64,000 bases of DNA from Fusobacterium sp. (GTDB lineage: Bacteria > Fusobacteriota > Fusobacteriia > Fusobacteriales > Fusobacteriaceae), in NCBI RefSeq assembly GCF_032477075.1, contig NZ_JAWDXO010000011.1, positions 1-64,000 on the forward strand, read 5' to 3'. The notes beneath the pieces were generated by a model, which saw only the letters and a program-made list of their open reading frames with translations, had not been told where the DNA came from and searched no databases. This document shows, in pieces, positions 1-8,584 of this stretch; the stretch's first letter is position 1; each line of letters starts with the position of its first letter. Made by a program: the position numbers and the translations under genes.

Positions 1-49
1 ATGTCTCCTTTGTATAATTAGGGTGGTAACTATATTATACAAAAAAGAG

Positions 50-97
50 AGCTGAGTAAAACATTTTTTTTAAATGTTACTCAGCTTTTTTTATTTT
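50..97 (+). terminator. Intrinsic terminator of an upstream transcription unit
   Basis: Arms AGCTGAGTA and TACTCAGCT, extended by ACATTT/AAATGT, are followed by a run of T. The gene it serves lies outside the window. No gene is visible in 1-49. Confidence 0.8.
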
Positions 98-258
98 ATT
101 TTTCTACTTCATAAAAAAAACACAAATAAAAAATTATTTACTTTTATGATGTGTATCTATACTTTATTTTTTGTTTTTTAAGGATGTTTTTATATATTTA
201 AATTAATATAATTGTGATTGAAATATGAAAATTTTGTGATTTATTTTCAAAAAAAGTA

Positions 259-287
259 TTTACAAATCTAGAAAAATAATGTATAAC
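259..287 (+). promoter_or_regulatory. Promoter of the FomA-like porin gene
   Basis: TTTACA and TATAAC are separated by 17 bases, placing the transcription start near 294 and giving a 5' leader of about 65 bases. The ATG at 279 overlaps the -10 box, which argues against it as the start codon. I see nothing else in 98-258. Confidence 0.6.
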
Positions 288-359
288 ATTGGTAATGGGA
301 AATACTTTTTCTTAAAGATAGGGAGAAGTATAAAAAAAATTTTTAAAGGGGAGATAAAT

Positions 360-1442
360 ATGAGAAAATTAGCACTTTTATTAGGTTCTTTACTTGTAGT
401 AGCATCAGCATCTGCAAAAGAAGTTGTACCAGCTCCAGTTGTAGTTGAGGAAGCACCAGTACAAGTAATAGAAAAAGAAGTTATAGTTTACAGAGACAAA
501 GAAGTAGGATTCAGACCTAACGGAAATGTGGATCTTCAATACAGATGGTATGGAGAAACTGAAGGACAAAAAGAAGTTAAGGGAGAAAATTGGAATACAT
601 CAAATAATGATTCAAGAATCCAATTAAGTGGAACAATTAACATGACTGAGAAGCAACAGTTACAATTCAGAATTAGAGAATATAATAGTGTATCAGCACA
701 TGATGATACTGGAAGAGATGGAACAGATACAAGATTGAGATATTTCTATAACCATGGATTACTTGGGGATTCTAAAGTTAATTTAACTTCAAGAGTGCAT
801 TATAGAGATAGAGAAGATGCAAAAGGAGCGCAAGAAGTAGAATATCAAGCAAGATTTGATTTTGCTGATTATATGTTCCAAAATGATTTTATTAAAACTT
901 CATACTTTGTAATAGCTCCTAAATATAAATATGTATGGCAATCTTCAAATGATGATGCTTATGATAATAGATTAGGTTTTGATATAGCATCTTATTATGA
1001 ATTACCATTAGGATTTGCATTTGAATTAAATTTTTATGCTGATCAGCATTTCTATGGGGCTAAATCAGAATTATTACAAAAAGATGGAAGTAAAGAAGAT
1101 AAAAACTTTACAGTAGATATGGAAGCATATATCTATAATACAACTAATTTATATACAAATGGAAATGTTTCAGTAGATTTCAAATTTGAAGGTGGATATG
1201 ATGCTTATTCTTGGTCACAAGAAAAAGAATATTCTATAACAACTAATGAAGAGTCTGCTGATAAAACATATTCACTATATGCATTACCAACAGTTCAATT
1301 AAACTATCAGGCAACTCCAAATGTTGTAGTATATGCAGCAGCTGGTGCTGAATACAGAAACTGGAATTCAACAGATGAAGGTTCTGCTTCTAACTGGAGA
1401 TGGCAGCCAACTGTATTTGCAGGATTCAAAACTACATTCTAG
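360..1442 (+). CDS. FomA-like major outer-membrane porin
   Basis: Predicted beta-barrel porin of the fusobacterial outer membrane, resembling FomA, the voltage-dependent general porin of F. nucleatum. The 360-residue product opens with a signal peptide (MRKLALLLG..., likely cleavage after Ala19), then a short Val/Pro/Glu-rich stretch and the family segment VIVYRDKEV near residue 40. The body has alternating aromatic and polar strands and ends with a terminal Phe, as expected for a BAM-inserted barrel. The start at 360 is chosen because AAAGGGGAGA lies just upstream and the signal peptide begins there. A longer reading from 279 would begin inside the promoter. It is a monocistronic unit with its own terminator. 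The family call is solid; FomA itself versus a paralogue is not resolved. Confidence 0.85.
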   Translation: MRKLALLLGSLLVVASASAKEVVPAPVVVEEAPVQVIEKEVIVYRDKEVGFRPNGNVDLQYRWYGETEGQKEVKGENWNTSNNDSRIQLSGTINMTEKQQLQFRIREYNSVSAHDDTGRDGTDTRLRYFYNHGLLGDSKVNLTSRVHYRDREDAKGAQEVEYQARFDFADYMFQNDFIKTSYFVIAPKYKYVWQSSNDDAYDNRLGFDIASYYELPLGFAFELNFYADQHFYGAKSELLQKDGSKEDKNFTVDMEAYIYNTTNLYTNGNVSVDFKFEGGYDAYSWSQEKEYSITTNEESADKTYSLYALPTVQLNYQATPNVVVYAAAGAEYRNWNSTDEGSASNWRWQPTVFAGFKTTF

Positions 1443-1472
1443 TTTGGTCTAAAAATTAAATAAAAAATTTTT

Positions 1473-1501
1473 AGTGCTCACTTTTGTGGGCACTTTTTTT
1501 G
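1473..1501 (+). terminator. Terminator of the porin gene
   Basis: AGTGCTCAC, a TTTT loop and GTGGGCACT (one G-T pair) are followed by seven T. Confidence 0.85.
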
Positions 1502-1529
1502 TTTATACATAAATACTCATTGATTTTAT

Positions 1530-1558
1530 TTGAAGAAAAAAGTTATTATATATAATAA
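1530..1558 (+). promoter_or_regulatory. Promoter in front of the small antitoxin-like ORF
   Basis: TTGAAG and TAATAA are separated by 17 bases, about 27 bases before the ATG at 1586. This suggests the small ORF is still transcribed although its partner is broken. Confidence 0.45.
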
Positions 1559-1585
1559 GACTAAGATATTTATGGAAGTCAGAAT

Positions 1586-1732
1586 ATGGAAATAAGAGAT
1601 GTAAATATAGATGAATATTTTGAATTAATAAAATCAGCAAAAACAAAAGAAGAAAAAGAATTCTATTTTAATGCAAGAAATTTTTTATTACAGGAAGAGC
1701 AAAAAAAGATCATAGAAGAAGTAATATATTAA
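1586..1732 (+). CDS. Small acidic protein, possible orphan antitoxin (48 aa)
   Basis: Short intact ORF starting MEIRDVNIDEYFELIKSAK and ending EEVIY, mostly charged and probably helical. GGAAG lies eight bases upstream of the ATG. I do not recognise a family. It sits two bases upstream of a broken P-loop kinase resembling zeta toxins (1735-1906), the geometry of an antitoxin-toxin pair, so an antitoxin role is inferred from context only. Its reading frame has no stops while the neighbour has several, which would fit selection on it or simply its shortness. Confidence 0.45.
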   Translation: MEIRDVNIDEYFELIKSAKTKEEKEFYFNARNFLLQEEQKKIIEEVIY

Positions 1733-1734
1733 TT

Positions 1735-1906
1735 ATGAAGATATATACTATTTTTGCAGGAGTAAATGGAGCTGATAAATCAACTTTATAAAATATCGAA
1801 ATAATAAAGAACAACGATTTAGGAAAAAGAATTAAGACTATGACAATATTATATGAGATGAGAATATTCCTGAATAGTTAGAAAATATAGTTAAGTGTAT
1901 TTAATA
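1735..1906 (+). pseudogene. Remnant of a zeta-toxin-like P-loop kinase
   Basis: The frame starts MKIYTIFAGVNGADKSTL and hits a TAA. It continues in the same frame as NIEIIKNNDLGKRI, then degrades with a second stop, and a neighbouring frame carries NIPE-stop-LENIVKCI. Intact relatives begin with the same segment but have GAGKST. Here the Walker A glycine before Lys is Asp, which would by itself damage ATP binding. The 3' part, well over half of a normal gene, is missing. In zeta-type systems the kinase phosphorylates UDP-activated amino sugars. This copy cannot make such an enzyme. Confidence 0.65.
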
Positions 1907-2049
1907 AAATTTTGCCTTTAATGGCAGACTTTTATTATTTTTATTATAAAATTATCTGCTCATATAGGAGACTTTTCTTTTTTACTTCTTTTTATGAATA
2001 AGCTTATGCATATAAAAAGTTAAATAAATAATTTATTCAGAAGGTTTTA

Positions 2050-2416
2050 TTATATGTAGAGAGTATACAAGATATGCTAGAAGTTTGAAGTTATCAGTTG
2101 TAAAAACATTAGACAAAATTTTTGAACTTTCTTTGAAAGAAAAATATATATTACATACAGATCAAGGTTTTTAATATACAGGAAAAAATATTGTAATATG
2201 TTAAAGGAAAGATCTATTTCGAGAGGTAGAAATTACTGGGATAATGTATCAATTGAGATATTCTTTGGACATTTTAAAGCAGAACTGATATACTTATTAA
2301 ATGAAGGATAACATACGAAAGTCTATCCTTAAAAATAAAAAATTTAATAATGGAGAATACAACTAAAGTTTGGTGGAATGAGTCCTACAAAATATAAAGA
2401 AAAATATAAAATATGA
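2050..2416 (+). pseudogene. Decayed 3' end of an IS3-family transposase (IS150-like orfB)
   Basis: Several frames joined give the catalytic-core signature. LHTDQGF then a stop and YTGKNIV holds the second Asp. SISRGRNYWDNVSIEIFFGH holds the DN..IE..FGH.K motif. IQLKFGGMSPTKYKEKY is the usual C-terminal block. At least two in-frame stops and two frameshifts are needed, and the 5' half, orfA and terminal repeats are not recognisable. Together with the broken kinase upstream, it shows that 1560-2416 is accessory DNA being lost. The stretch 1907-2049 holds only A+T-rich sequence with no feature I can support. Confidence 0.75.
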
Positions 2417-2449
2417 CATGAAAATGTCTATAAATTAGAGGAGGAAAGC

Positions 2450-3016
2450 ATGAAAAAAGCAATAATATTAGGATTGATAGCCTTAAATATTTCTGTTTTT
2501 GCTGCTGCTAAGCAGGAAATACCAGAAGATATTGAAAAAGCTATAACTAGAGAATCTCAATCTTTTGAAGGAAGTGACAGAATGTCTTTCAAAAGATGGC
2601 AGACTGAATCATATTTAAAGATGGAAAAAATGGGAGAAGAATCTGGAATACCTTCTGTGGAATTTCAAAGAATAAAACAAAGGCTAAGACAGATGTATGG
2701 ATCAAACTTTGTGAAGCAGTATCAAGTTCTTCCAAGTGAAATTGCAAACTACAATGAACTTGTAGAAAGAGTAAAAGTAGAAACATTAAAAAATGCAGCA
2801 GTAACTGAAGAAAAAAATAATGCAGCAAAAGAACAACTGGCTAAAGAAATAGCTTCTTCAAAAGTTCCAGCTGAAGTTGTAGAGATATTTAAAGAATCAG
2901 CAGCAAAACTTTATCCAGACAACTATGTAGGACAGAAGGCATATATTAATGCAACAATGGAAGATTATTTTAAAATAATAGATTTTGTAAAGAAAAATAA
3001 AAAAGTACTTAACTAA
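2450..3016 (+). CDS. Exported protein of unknown function (188 aa)
   Basis: Starts with a signal peptide (MKKAIILGLIALNISVFAAA) after a strong AGAGGAGGAAAG site. The mature part is charged and predicted helical, with no cysteine, and ends in a Lys-rich tail. Repeated motifs and known catalytic residues are not apparent. I do not recognise the family. It is monocistronic, closed by a strong terminator shared with the convergent coaX gene, and lies directly after the transposase remnant. A periplasmic location is inferred from the signal peptide. Confidence 0.7.
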   Translation: MKKAIILGLIALNISVFAAAKQEIPEDIEKAITRESQSFEGSDRMSFKRWQTESYLKMEKMGEESGIPSVEFQRIKQRLRQMYGSNFVKQYQVLPSEIANYNELVERVKVETLKNAAVTEEKNNAAKEQLAKEIASSKVPAEVVEIFKESAAKLYPDNYVGQKAYINATMEDYFKIIDFVKKNKKVLN

Positions 3017-3022
3017 AAAATT

Positions 3023-3062
3023 AAGCCTGACAAAGTATAAAAACTTATAAGTCAGGCTTTTT
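3023..3062. terminator. Bidirectional terminator between the exported protein gene and coaX
   Basis: AAGCCTGAC and GTCAGGCTT form a 9-bp stem around a 19-base A+T-rich loop. T follows on the plus strand and an A run precedes it, so it can serve both convergent genes. Confidence 0.8.
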
Positions 3063-3065
3063 GAT

Positions 3066-3842
3066 TTAATCATGAGTTTGATTATATTTATAGAGAGTAT
3101 GAAGACCTTTTATACTCAGATCAGGATAGTAAACATCAATTTCCTCTATTTCAGCAGAAAGAATTTTACCAAGTCCACCTGTTGCAATAATAAATGGATC
3201 CTTCACTACTTCTTTTATTTTTTTTATTATATGTTTTATCTGTCCAGCATAACCATAGAAAATTCCAGCTTGAATCTGTTCAATTGTATTTTTTCCAAGT
3301 ACAGAATCAGGAGTACTGAATTTTACTTTTGGTAATTTTGCTGTATTTGTAAATAGTGCATTGATGGACATTTCTATTCCAGGAAGAATCCCTCCTCCTA
3401 TATAGATGTTTTTTTCAAGCACTTCATAAGTAGTGGCACTTCCAAAATCGAATATAACAAGATTTTTATCTGGATAGTCACTTAAAGATTGAACTATATC
3501 TATTATTCTGTCAGCACCAAAACCAGTTGGATTAAGATTTGAAGCAAAACTAAAAGGTTTTTTCAATTCTGAATTGACTATCATAGGTTCTATATTAAAA
3601 TATTTTTTTCCAAGAAAATGAAATATAGTAATAAGATTTGGAACTACAGATGAAACTATCATTCCATTGATTTTTTCAATATCTATTTTATTAAATTTTG
3701 AAATATTTCTTAAATATGAAAAATATTCATCTTCAGTTAATTTATCATTAGAAGCAACTCTAAAAGTAAGAAGAACATTTCCACTGTCATCTAACAGACC
3801 TGTTACTATATGAGTGTTTCCAATATCAATTGCCAAAAGCAT
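3066..3842 (-). CDS. coaX: Type III pantothenate kinase CoaX
   Basis: Phosphorylates pantothenate in the first step of coenzyme A synthesis. The 258-residue length is typical. The ASKHA-fold motifs are in order: phosphate loop DIGNTH at 6-11, GADR at 109-112, DFGSATT at 132-138 (usually DFGTATT), IGGGILPG at 148-155 and ATGGLG at 220-225. The ATG follows AAGGAGGAAATAAC on the minus strand. The Thr-to-Ser change in the second phosphate motif is conservative. It is transcribed divergently from tmcAL. Type III kinases are not inhibited by CoA, so control is probably at expression level. Confidence 0.93.
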   Translation of the reverse strand: MLLAIDIGNTHIVTGLLDDSGNVLLTFRVASNDKLTEDEYFSYLRNISKFNKIDIEKINGMIVSSVVPNLITIFHFLGKKYFNIEPMIVNSELKKPFSFASNLNPTGFGADRIIDIVQSLSDYPDKNLVIFDFGSATTYEVLEKNIYIGGGILPGIEMSINALFTNTAKLPKVKFSTPDSVLGKNTIEQIQAGIFYGYAGQIKHIIKKIKEVVKDPFIIATGGLGKILSAEIEEIDVYYPDLSIKGLHTLYKYNQTHD

Positions 3843-3874
3843 GTTATTTCCTCCTTATATCCAGTGTATACTTA

Positions 3875-3902
3875 ATTATAAACTAAAATTTTGAAAAAGC
3901 AA
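3875..3902 (-). promoter_or_regulatory. Promoter of coaX
   Basis: On the minus strand, TTGCTT and TATAAT are separated by 16 bases, about 30 bases upstream of the coaX start codon. Confidence 0.5.
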
Positions 3903-3923
3903 TAGTAAAGTAACAAATATTAA

Positions 3924-3952
3924 TTGATTTGTTAATAAACAACTGATATGAT
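3924..3952 (+). promoter_or_regulatory. Promoter of tmcAL
   Basis: TTGATT and TATGAT are separated by 17 bases. The implied start near 3959 is compatible only with the ATG at 3981, not with the upstream in-frame ATG at 3948, which overlaps the -10 box. Confidence 0.5.
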
Positions 3953-3980
3953 GATAAGTAGGAAAAAGAAAGGAGCAGTG

Positions 3981-5159
3981 ATGAGAGCATCTGGATTAGT
4001 TGTAGAATATAACCCTTTTCATAATGGACATAGATATCACTTTGAAAAGGTATGTGAAATAGATAAAGAGAGTGTAAAGATAGCTGTCATGAGTGGAGAT
4101 TTTGTTCAAAGAGGAGAGCCAGCTGTTGTAAATAGATGGAAAAGAGCAGAGATGGCTTTAAAAAATGGAATAGATATGGTAGTAGAACTTCCAGTTTTCT
4201 ATTCATGTCAGAGTGCTGAAATTTTTGCTATAGGCTCAGTAGGGATTCTCAATGAATTAAAATGCAATAATATTATATTTGGTTCTGAAAAATCAGATAT
4301 AGAAATGTTAAAGAGAATTGCAGAAATGGAAGAAACTGAAGAATTTAAAAATATAATAAAAGAAAATCTTTCAAATGGAGATTCATATCCAACAGCTCAT
4401 TCTAAAACTTTAAAAATAATTGAAGGAGATAATATTTTTCTTGATTCAAATGATATTTTAGGTGTGGAATACATAAAAGCTATAAAATATTGGAATAGCA
4501 GTATAATTCCTATGCTTATAAAGAGAGAGAAAACTGGATATTATGAAGAAAATACAGATGAAGGTTTTGCTAGTGCAACCGCTGTAAGGAAATTTTTAAA
4601 GGAAAATACAAATATATCCGATTTAGTGCCAGAGGAAAGTTTTAAAATATTAAAAGAGGAAAGAGAAAATAATAGACTTATATATCTGAAAAATTTTTAT
4701 CCCTTATTGAGATATGAAATAATAAGAAATAGAGATATATTATTTAATATTCAGGATATGGAAAAAGGATATGAAAACAGACTCTATGAAATGGCTATAA
4801 AAAATTGTGAGTTTAAAGAATTTTATAATGGAATAATAAGTAAAAGATTTACTCAGGGAAGAACCCAGAGAATATTAATTCACATTTTAACTGGAATAAC
4901 TAAGAATCTTACACAGAAAGTAAAAAAAGAAATTCCTTATGTAAGAGTACTAGGATTTAACAATAAAGGAAGGGAATATCTTAACTTCCTAAAAAAAGAA
5001 GAGAATAATAAAATTATTGTATCTATGAAAAACATTAAAAAGAAATTTTCCAATGATATAAAAGAACTTATAGAATTTAATGAGAGGGCTTCTCTTATAT
5101 ATAAAATGATAAATCATTATGAAGATTCAAAGATACCATTAATGATAGAAACTAGATAA
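3981..5159 (+). CDS. tmcAL: tRNA(Met) cytidine acetate ligase TmcAL
   Basis: Nucleotidyltransferase-fold enzyme (formerly YlbM) that activates acetate with ATP and acetylates the wobble cytidine of elongator tRNA-Met. The N-terminus VVEYNPFHNGHRYH carries the HxGH motif at residues 14-17, and ASATAVRK near residue 195 is the distal nucleotide-binding signature. The 392-residue length is normal. The start at 3981 has AAAGGAGCAGTG in front and gives the conserved N-terminus. The upstream ATG at 3948 lies in the promoter. The following transporter gene starts 13 bases downstream, so the two are probably co-transcribed. Confidence 0.88.
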   Translation: MRASGLVVEYNPFHNGHRYHFEKVCEIDKESVKIAVMSGDFVQRGEPAVVNRWKRAEMALKNGIDMVVELPVFYSCQSAEIFAIGSVGILNELKCNNIIFGSEKSDIEMLKRIAEMEETEEFKNIIKENLSNGDSYPTAHSKTLKIIEGDNIFLDSNDILGVEYIKAIKYWNSSIIPMLIKREKTGYYEENTDEGFASATAVRKFLKENTNISDLVPEESFKILKEERENNRLIYLKNFYPLLRYEIIRNRDILFNIQDMEKGYENRLYEMAIKNCEFKEFYNGIISKRFTQGRTQRILIHILTGITKNLTQKVKKEIPYVRVLGFNNKGREYLNFLKKEENNKIIVSMKNIKKKFSNDIKELIEFNERASLIYKMINHYEDSKIPLMIETR

Positions 5160-5172
5160 AAAGGAGAGAATG

Positions 5173-6495
5173 ATGGGAAAAAGGATACCTTTAAGTATAC
5201 AGATATTTTATGGGCTGGGAGTTAGTTATGCAATTGTAGATCAGATTTTTGCACAATGGATATTATATTTTTATCTTCCACCTGAAAGTTCAGGGCTGAA
5301 ACCAGTAATGGCTCCATTATTTATTTCACTTGCACTTGTTATTTCAAGACTTGTAGATATGATAACAGATCCTGTAGTTGGATTTTTATCAGATAAAGTA
5401 AATACAAAATGGGGAAGAAGGATTCCATTCATAGCAATAGGAACTATTCCTCTGGCAATATGTACAGTAGCATTTTTTTATCCCCCAATGGGAAATGAAA
5501 AAGCAGCCTTTATTTATCTTGCTGGAATTGGTTCTCTATTCTTTGCATTTTATACTGTGGTAGGAGCTCCTTATAATGCTCTTATACCTGAAATTGGGCA
5601 CACACAAGAGGAAAGACTCAACCTGTCTACATGGCAGTCTATATTCAGGCTTTTATATACTGCAGTAGCAATGATAATACCTGGAATACTGATAAAAATG
5701 ATTGGAAAGGGAGATGCTCTTTTTGGGATTAGAGGAATGGTTATTTTTCTATGTATTATAGTGGTAATTGGAGGATTTATAACAGTGTTCTTAGTTCCAG
5801 AGAAAAAATATTCTTTAGGACAAAGTTCAGATGCAGGCTTTAAAGATACAATGAGAATATTGTTTAAAAATAAATCTTTTGTATTGTATCTTTTAGGACT
5901 TTTATTCTTTTTTATAGGATTTAATAATCTTAGAGCTGTTATGAATTATTTTGTAGAAGATATAATGGGATATGGTAAAGGAGCAATAACATTAGCATCT
6001 GCTCTTCTTTTTGGAATGTCAGCATTATGTTTTTATCCTACTAATATTCTTTCTAAAAAATATGGATATAGAAAAGTTATGTTAAGTTGTTTAGTTATGC
6101 TGATAATATTTACAGCAACTTTATTTTTTCTTGGAAAAGCGATACCAGTAAAATTTGGCTTTATATTATTTGCATTGATAGGAATACCAATTGCAGGAGC
6201 AGGATTTATTTTTCCACCTGCTATGCTTAGTGAGATAGGAAGTAAAATAAGTGATGAAACAGGCCACAGAATAGAGGGAGTTTGTTTTGGAATACAAGGG
6301 TTTTTCTTAAAAATGGCATTTTTAGTATCTATACTTATTTTGCCTATAATTTTAGTTTCAGGAAATGGAGATATTTTATCAGCAATAACAGGAACTCCTA
6401 AAGGAGTGGAAAAGAGTGGTATATACCTTACTTCTATTGTGTCTACGATTTCATTTGTTATATCATTCATATTTTATTATAAGTATGAGGAATAG
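5173..6495 (+). CDS. MFS sugar transporter of the GPH (glycoside-pentoside-hexuronide) type
   Basis: About twelve hydrophobic segments over 440 residues. The N-terminal half has the GPH/MFS_2 hallmark, a run like RLVDMITDPVVGFLSDK followed by WGRRIPFI between helices 2 and 3. These are cation-coupled symporters of sugars and glycosides in the inner membrane; the substrate cannot be read from the sequence. Two ATGs occur at 5170 and 5173. The second has better spacing to GGAG and is preferred. No sugar-catabolic gene lies nearby, so context gives no substrate hint. Confidence 0.8.
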   Translation: MGKRIPLSIQIFYGLGVSYAIVDQIFAQWILYFYLPPESSGLKPVMAPLFISLALVISRLVDMITDPVVGFLSDKVNTKWGRRIPFIAIGTIPLAICTVAFFYPPMGNEKAAFIYLAGIGSLFFAFYTVVGAPYNALIPEIGHTQEERLNLSTWQSIFRLLYTAVAMIIPGILIKMIGKGDALFGIRGMVIFLCIIVVIGGFITVFLVPEKKYSLGQSSDAGFKDTMRILFKNKSFVLYLLGLLFFFIGFNNLRAVMNYFVEDIMGYGKGAITLASALLFGMSALCFYPTNILSKKYGYRKVMLSCLVMLIIFTATLFFLGKAIPVKFGFILFALIGIPIAGAGFIFPPAMLSEIGSKISDETGHRIEGVCFGIQGFFLKMAFLVSILILPIILVSGNGDILSAITGTPKGVEKSGIYLTSIVSTISFVISFIFYYKYEE

Positions 6496-6521
6496 AAATA
6501 TTCAAAAATCGGAGGCAGAAT

Positions 6522-7235
6522 TTGGAACTTATTTATATTTTGGCTTTAGAAGTTTTTATCATTATAACTATTTTTAATATATTTTCTTTGTGGTACTCAA
6601 TATTCTTTTCTGTTTTGATGATAGGAGGAATATGGATATTTTTTAAAAATAAGGATAAACTTATTTATATAGTACCAATTTTATTCATTGTGAGAGTTCT
6701 TTTATGTATTAATTTTAATGATTTAGAAAGATTAGATATAGTTAAAATGAAAGTAGAAATTAATAATGGAATGGGACAGATAATAAAAATAGATAACAGG
6801 TATCCTAAAATAAAAAGTTATACATTTATTCCAGAAATATCTAATGGGAAATATATGATTTTAGCTGAAATAGCCAAGATTGAAAATAGAGAGGGTATGA
6901 ACTTTTTCTATATAAACAAAATAACAGAAGAAAAGATAGAAAAAAGCTGGCTAAAAAATTATTTTGAAAATAATGTAAAAAAATTTATTAATGATGGGAA
7001 TTCTGAATTTAAAAGAGTATATAGAGCAGTTATATTAGGAGAAGGAAAACAACTTACCAGAACTATGAGGAAAGATTTCAGTTATATAGGAGTATCACAT
7101 CTTATGGCACTTTCAGGATTACATATAGGGATTATTCTTGGAATATGCAGTTTTTTTTCCAAAAAGATGCCTATTACAAGGAAGAACAGATATATTTTTA
7201 TGCTGTGTTTCTTGAGTATATATTTTTTGGAGTGA
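6522..7235 (+). pseudogene. comEC: ComEC/Rec2-type DNA-uptake channel, 5' frame
   Basis: The product carries the N-terminal part of a ComEC-like competence protein: membrane helices, an OB-like soluble segment, then FSYIGVSHLMALSGLHIGI, the diagnostic start of the competence domain near residue 190. It uses a TTG start with CGGAGG upstream. The frame ends at a TGA (7233-7235) just after six T at 7223-7228, and the next frame continues the family sequence without loss. One missing T, or a -1 shift at T-TTT-TTG, would join them into about 450 residues without a C-terminal beta-lactamase domain. As read it is broken; sequencing error is possible. Confidence 0.75.
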
Positions 7236-7876
7236 GACATTCACCATCATTAATCAGAGCCTATATAATGGCATTAACATTTATCACAGGAAAAATATTC
7301 TATGAGAATATAGATGCAGCTAAATCTTTAGCAGCAGCATTTATAGGAGGAGTATTTGTAAGTCCTTTGTCAATGAATGAAATACCATTTATATTATCAT
7401 ACTTAGCAGTATTTGCTATAATATGTATATATCCATTAATAAGAAAAGTTATATATAGAGGGAAATCTAAATTTATAGAAAAATTGATACTTCTTACAAC
7501 TATTCAATTTTTTCTTATACCTATTTTAATTAAGGAGTTTGGGACTATTCAGTTTCTTTCCTTTTTTAGTAATTTGATTATTTTACCAATAGGAACTTTA
7601 TATATAGTAATATCATTTATTGGACTTTTATTTGAAAATATAGGACTTGGTTTTATTATTTTTCCAATAGTAAATATTATATTTGAAACATTTATGAAAT
7701 TAGTAGAAATTTTTTCTAGAGTTCCATATATGACTTTAAGGTACAATGGCAGCAGAGATAATGCTCTATTTTTAATTTTTTATGTTATAGCATTTGGGAT
7801 AGTATTTTATAATAAATTTAAAATGGAAGGTAAAAAAGATGAGAAGATTTCTGGAAGAATTAAAATATTTAAATAG
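7223..7876 (+). pseudogene. comEC: ComEC/Rec2-type DNA-uptake channel, 3' frame
   Basis: Continuation of the competence domain in the -1 frame. FGVRHSPSLIRAYIMAL matches the family's G-x-x-PSxxRAxIM block, followed by about seven more membrane helices. An ORF can be opened further upstream at 7145, but that start yields residues overlapping the other frame and has no family sequence, so I mark it from the T tract. The 3' end overlaps the start of the M50 peptidase gene by 38 bases, indicating translational coupling in an operon. No separate function is expected for this half unless the frames are joined. Confidence 0.72.
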
Positions 7877-8573
7877 TGGAATGTCCAATGTAACAAAAGT
7901 TATTTTAGTGATTATAGTATTATATTTTATTTTTGGAACAGGAGGAAATATCCTTACAAATCCAATGATATTTTTAAATATAGCTATACTTCTTTTATCA
8001 CTTTTGGTACATGAAGTAGCTCATGGAGTGATGGCATACATATGTGGAGATCCCACAGCAAAAAATTATGGAAGATTAAGTTTGAATCCACTGAAACATT
8101 TGGACCCTTTAGGAACACTGTTTCCTATTTTGCTTATACTTTCTGGTTCATCATTTGTATTTGGTTGGGCAAAGCCAGTTCCGATTAATTATTGGAGATT
8201 AAAATATGGAAGATTAGGAGAATTTTTAGTAGCAATAGCTGGAGTAACTTCAAATTTTATACTTGCAGTAATAGGATTATTTCTTTTTAAATATGCAGCA
8301 CCACATTTAAGCAATCCATATATTTATGCTGCTGTAATTTATATGATCAGATTAAACATACTTCTTGGAGTGTTTAATCTTATTCCTATTCCTCCTTTAG
8401 ATGGTTCAAGAGTTCTAGCATCTTTAGGAAATAATGAGTTGAGAAACACAATTTTTTATATGGACAGATATGGGATAATAATTATACTTCTTTTAAATAT
8501 GACAGGTCTATTAGGAAGAATAATAGTTCCAGCATATTCGGGAGTACTTTATATTTTGGAAAAACTGATATAG
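7839..8573 (+). CDS. Site-2 protease family (M50) membrane metallopeptidase
   Basis: Intramembrane zinc protease. HEVAH at residues 58-62 supplies two zinc ligands and the catalytic Glu. NLIPIPPLDG at 180-189 carries the Asp that completes the site. There are about five to six membrane helices and no PDZ domain, so it belongs to the short YwhC/SpoIVFB-like group rather than RseP. The ATG at 7839 has GGAAGG nine bases upstream and overlaps the end of comEC. Substrate unknown. The 244-residue length is typical of the short group. Confidence 0.85.
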   Translation: MRRFLEELKYLNSGMSNVTKVILVIIVLYFIFGTGGNILTNPMIFLNIAILLLSLLVHEVAHGVMAYICGDPTAKNYGRLSLNPLKHLDPLGTLFPILLILSGSSFVFGWAKPVPINYWRLKYGRLGEFLVAIAGVTSNFILAVIGLFLFKYAAPHLSNPYIYAAVIYMIRLNILLGVFNLIPIPPLDGSRVLASLGNNELRNTIFYMDRYGIIIILLLNMTGLLGRIIVPAYSGVLYILEKLI

Positions 8574-8584
8574 GCAGGAAAAGA

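Noticed and set aside
11..41. GGGTGGTAAC near the start looks like a T-box motif with flanking complementary arms (TGTATAAT and ATTATACA).
   Set aside because: The conserved bulged helix of T-box antiterminators is not formed, and no synthetase or amino-acid gene follows the terminator. Too little of the upstream sequence is present.
1907..2049. Two partly similar hairpin-like segments (GCCTTTAATGGC and CTCATATAGGAG) in the decayed region.
   Set aside because: The stems are only three to four pairs and may be chance; I could not assign terminal repeats of an IS.
7145..7234. Possible separate start of the second comEC frame at 7145.
   Set aside because: Residues encoded before the T tract in that frame do not match the family and there is no good ribosome-binding site, so it is the tail of a broken gene.
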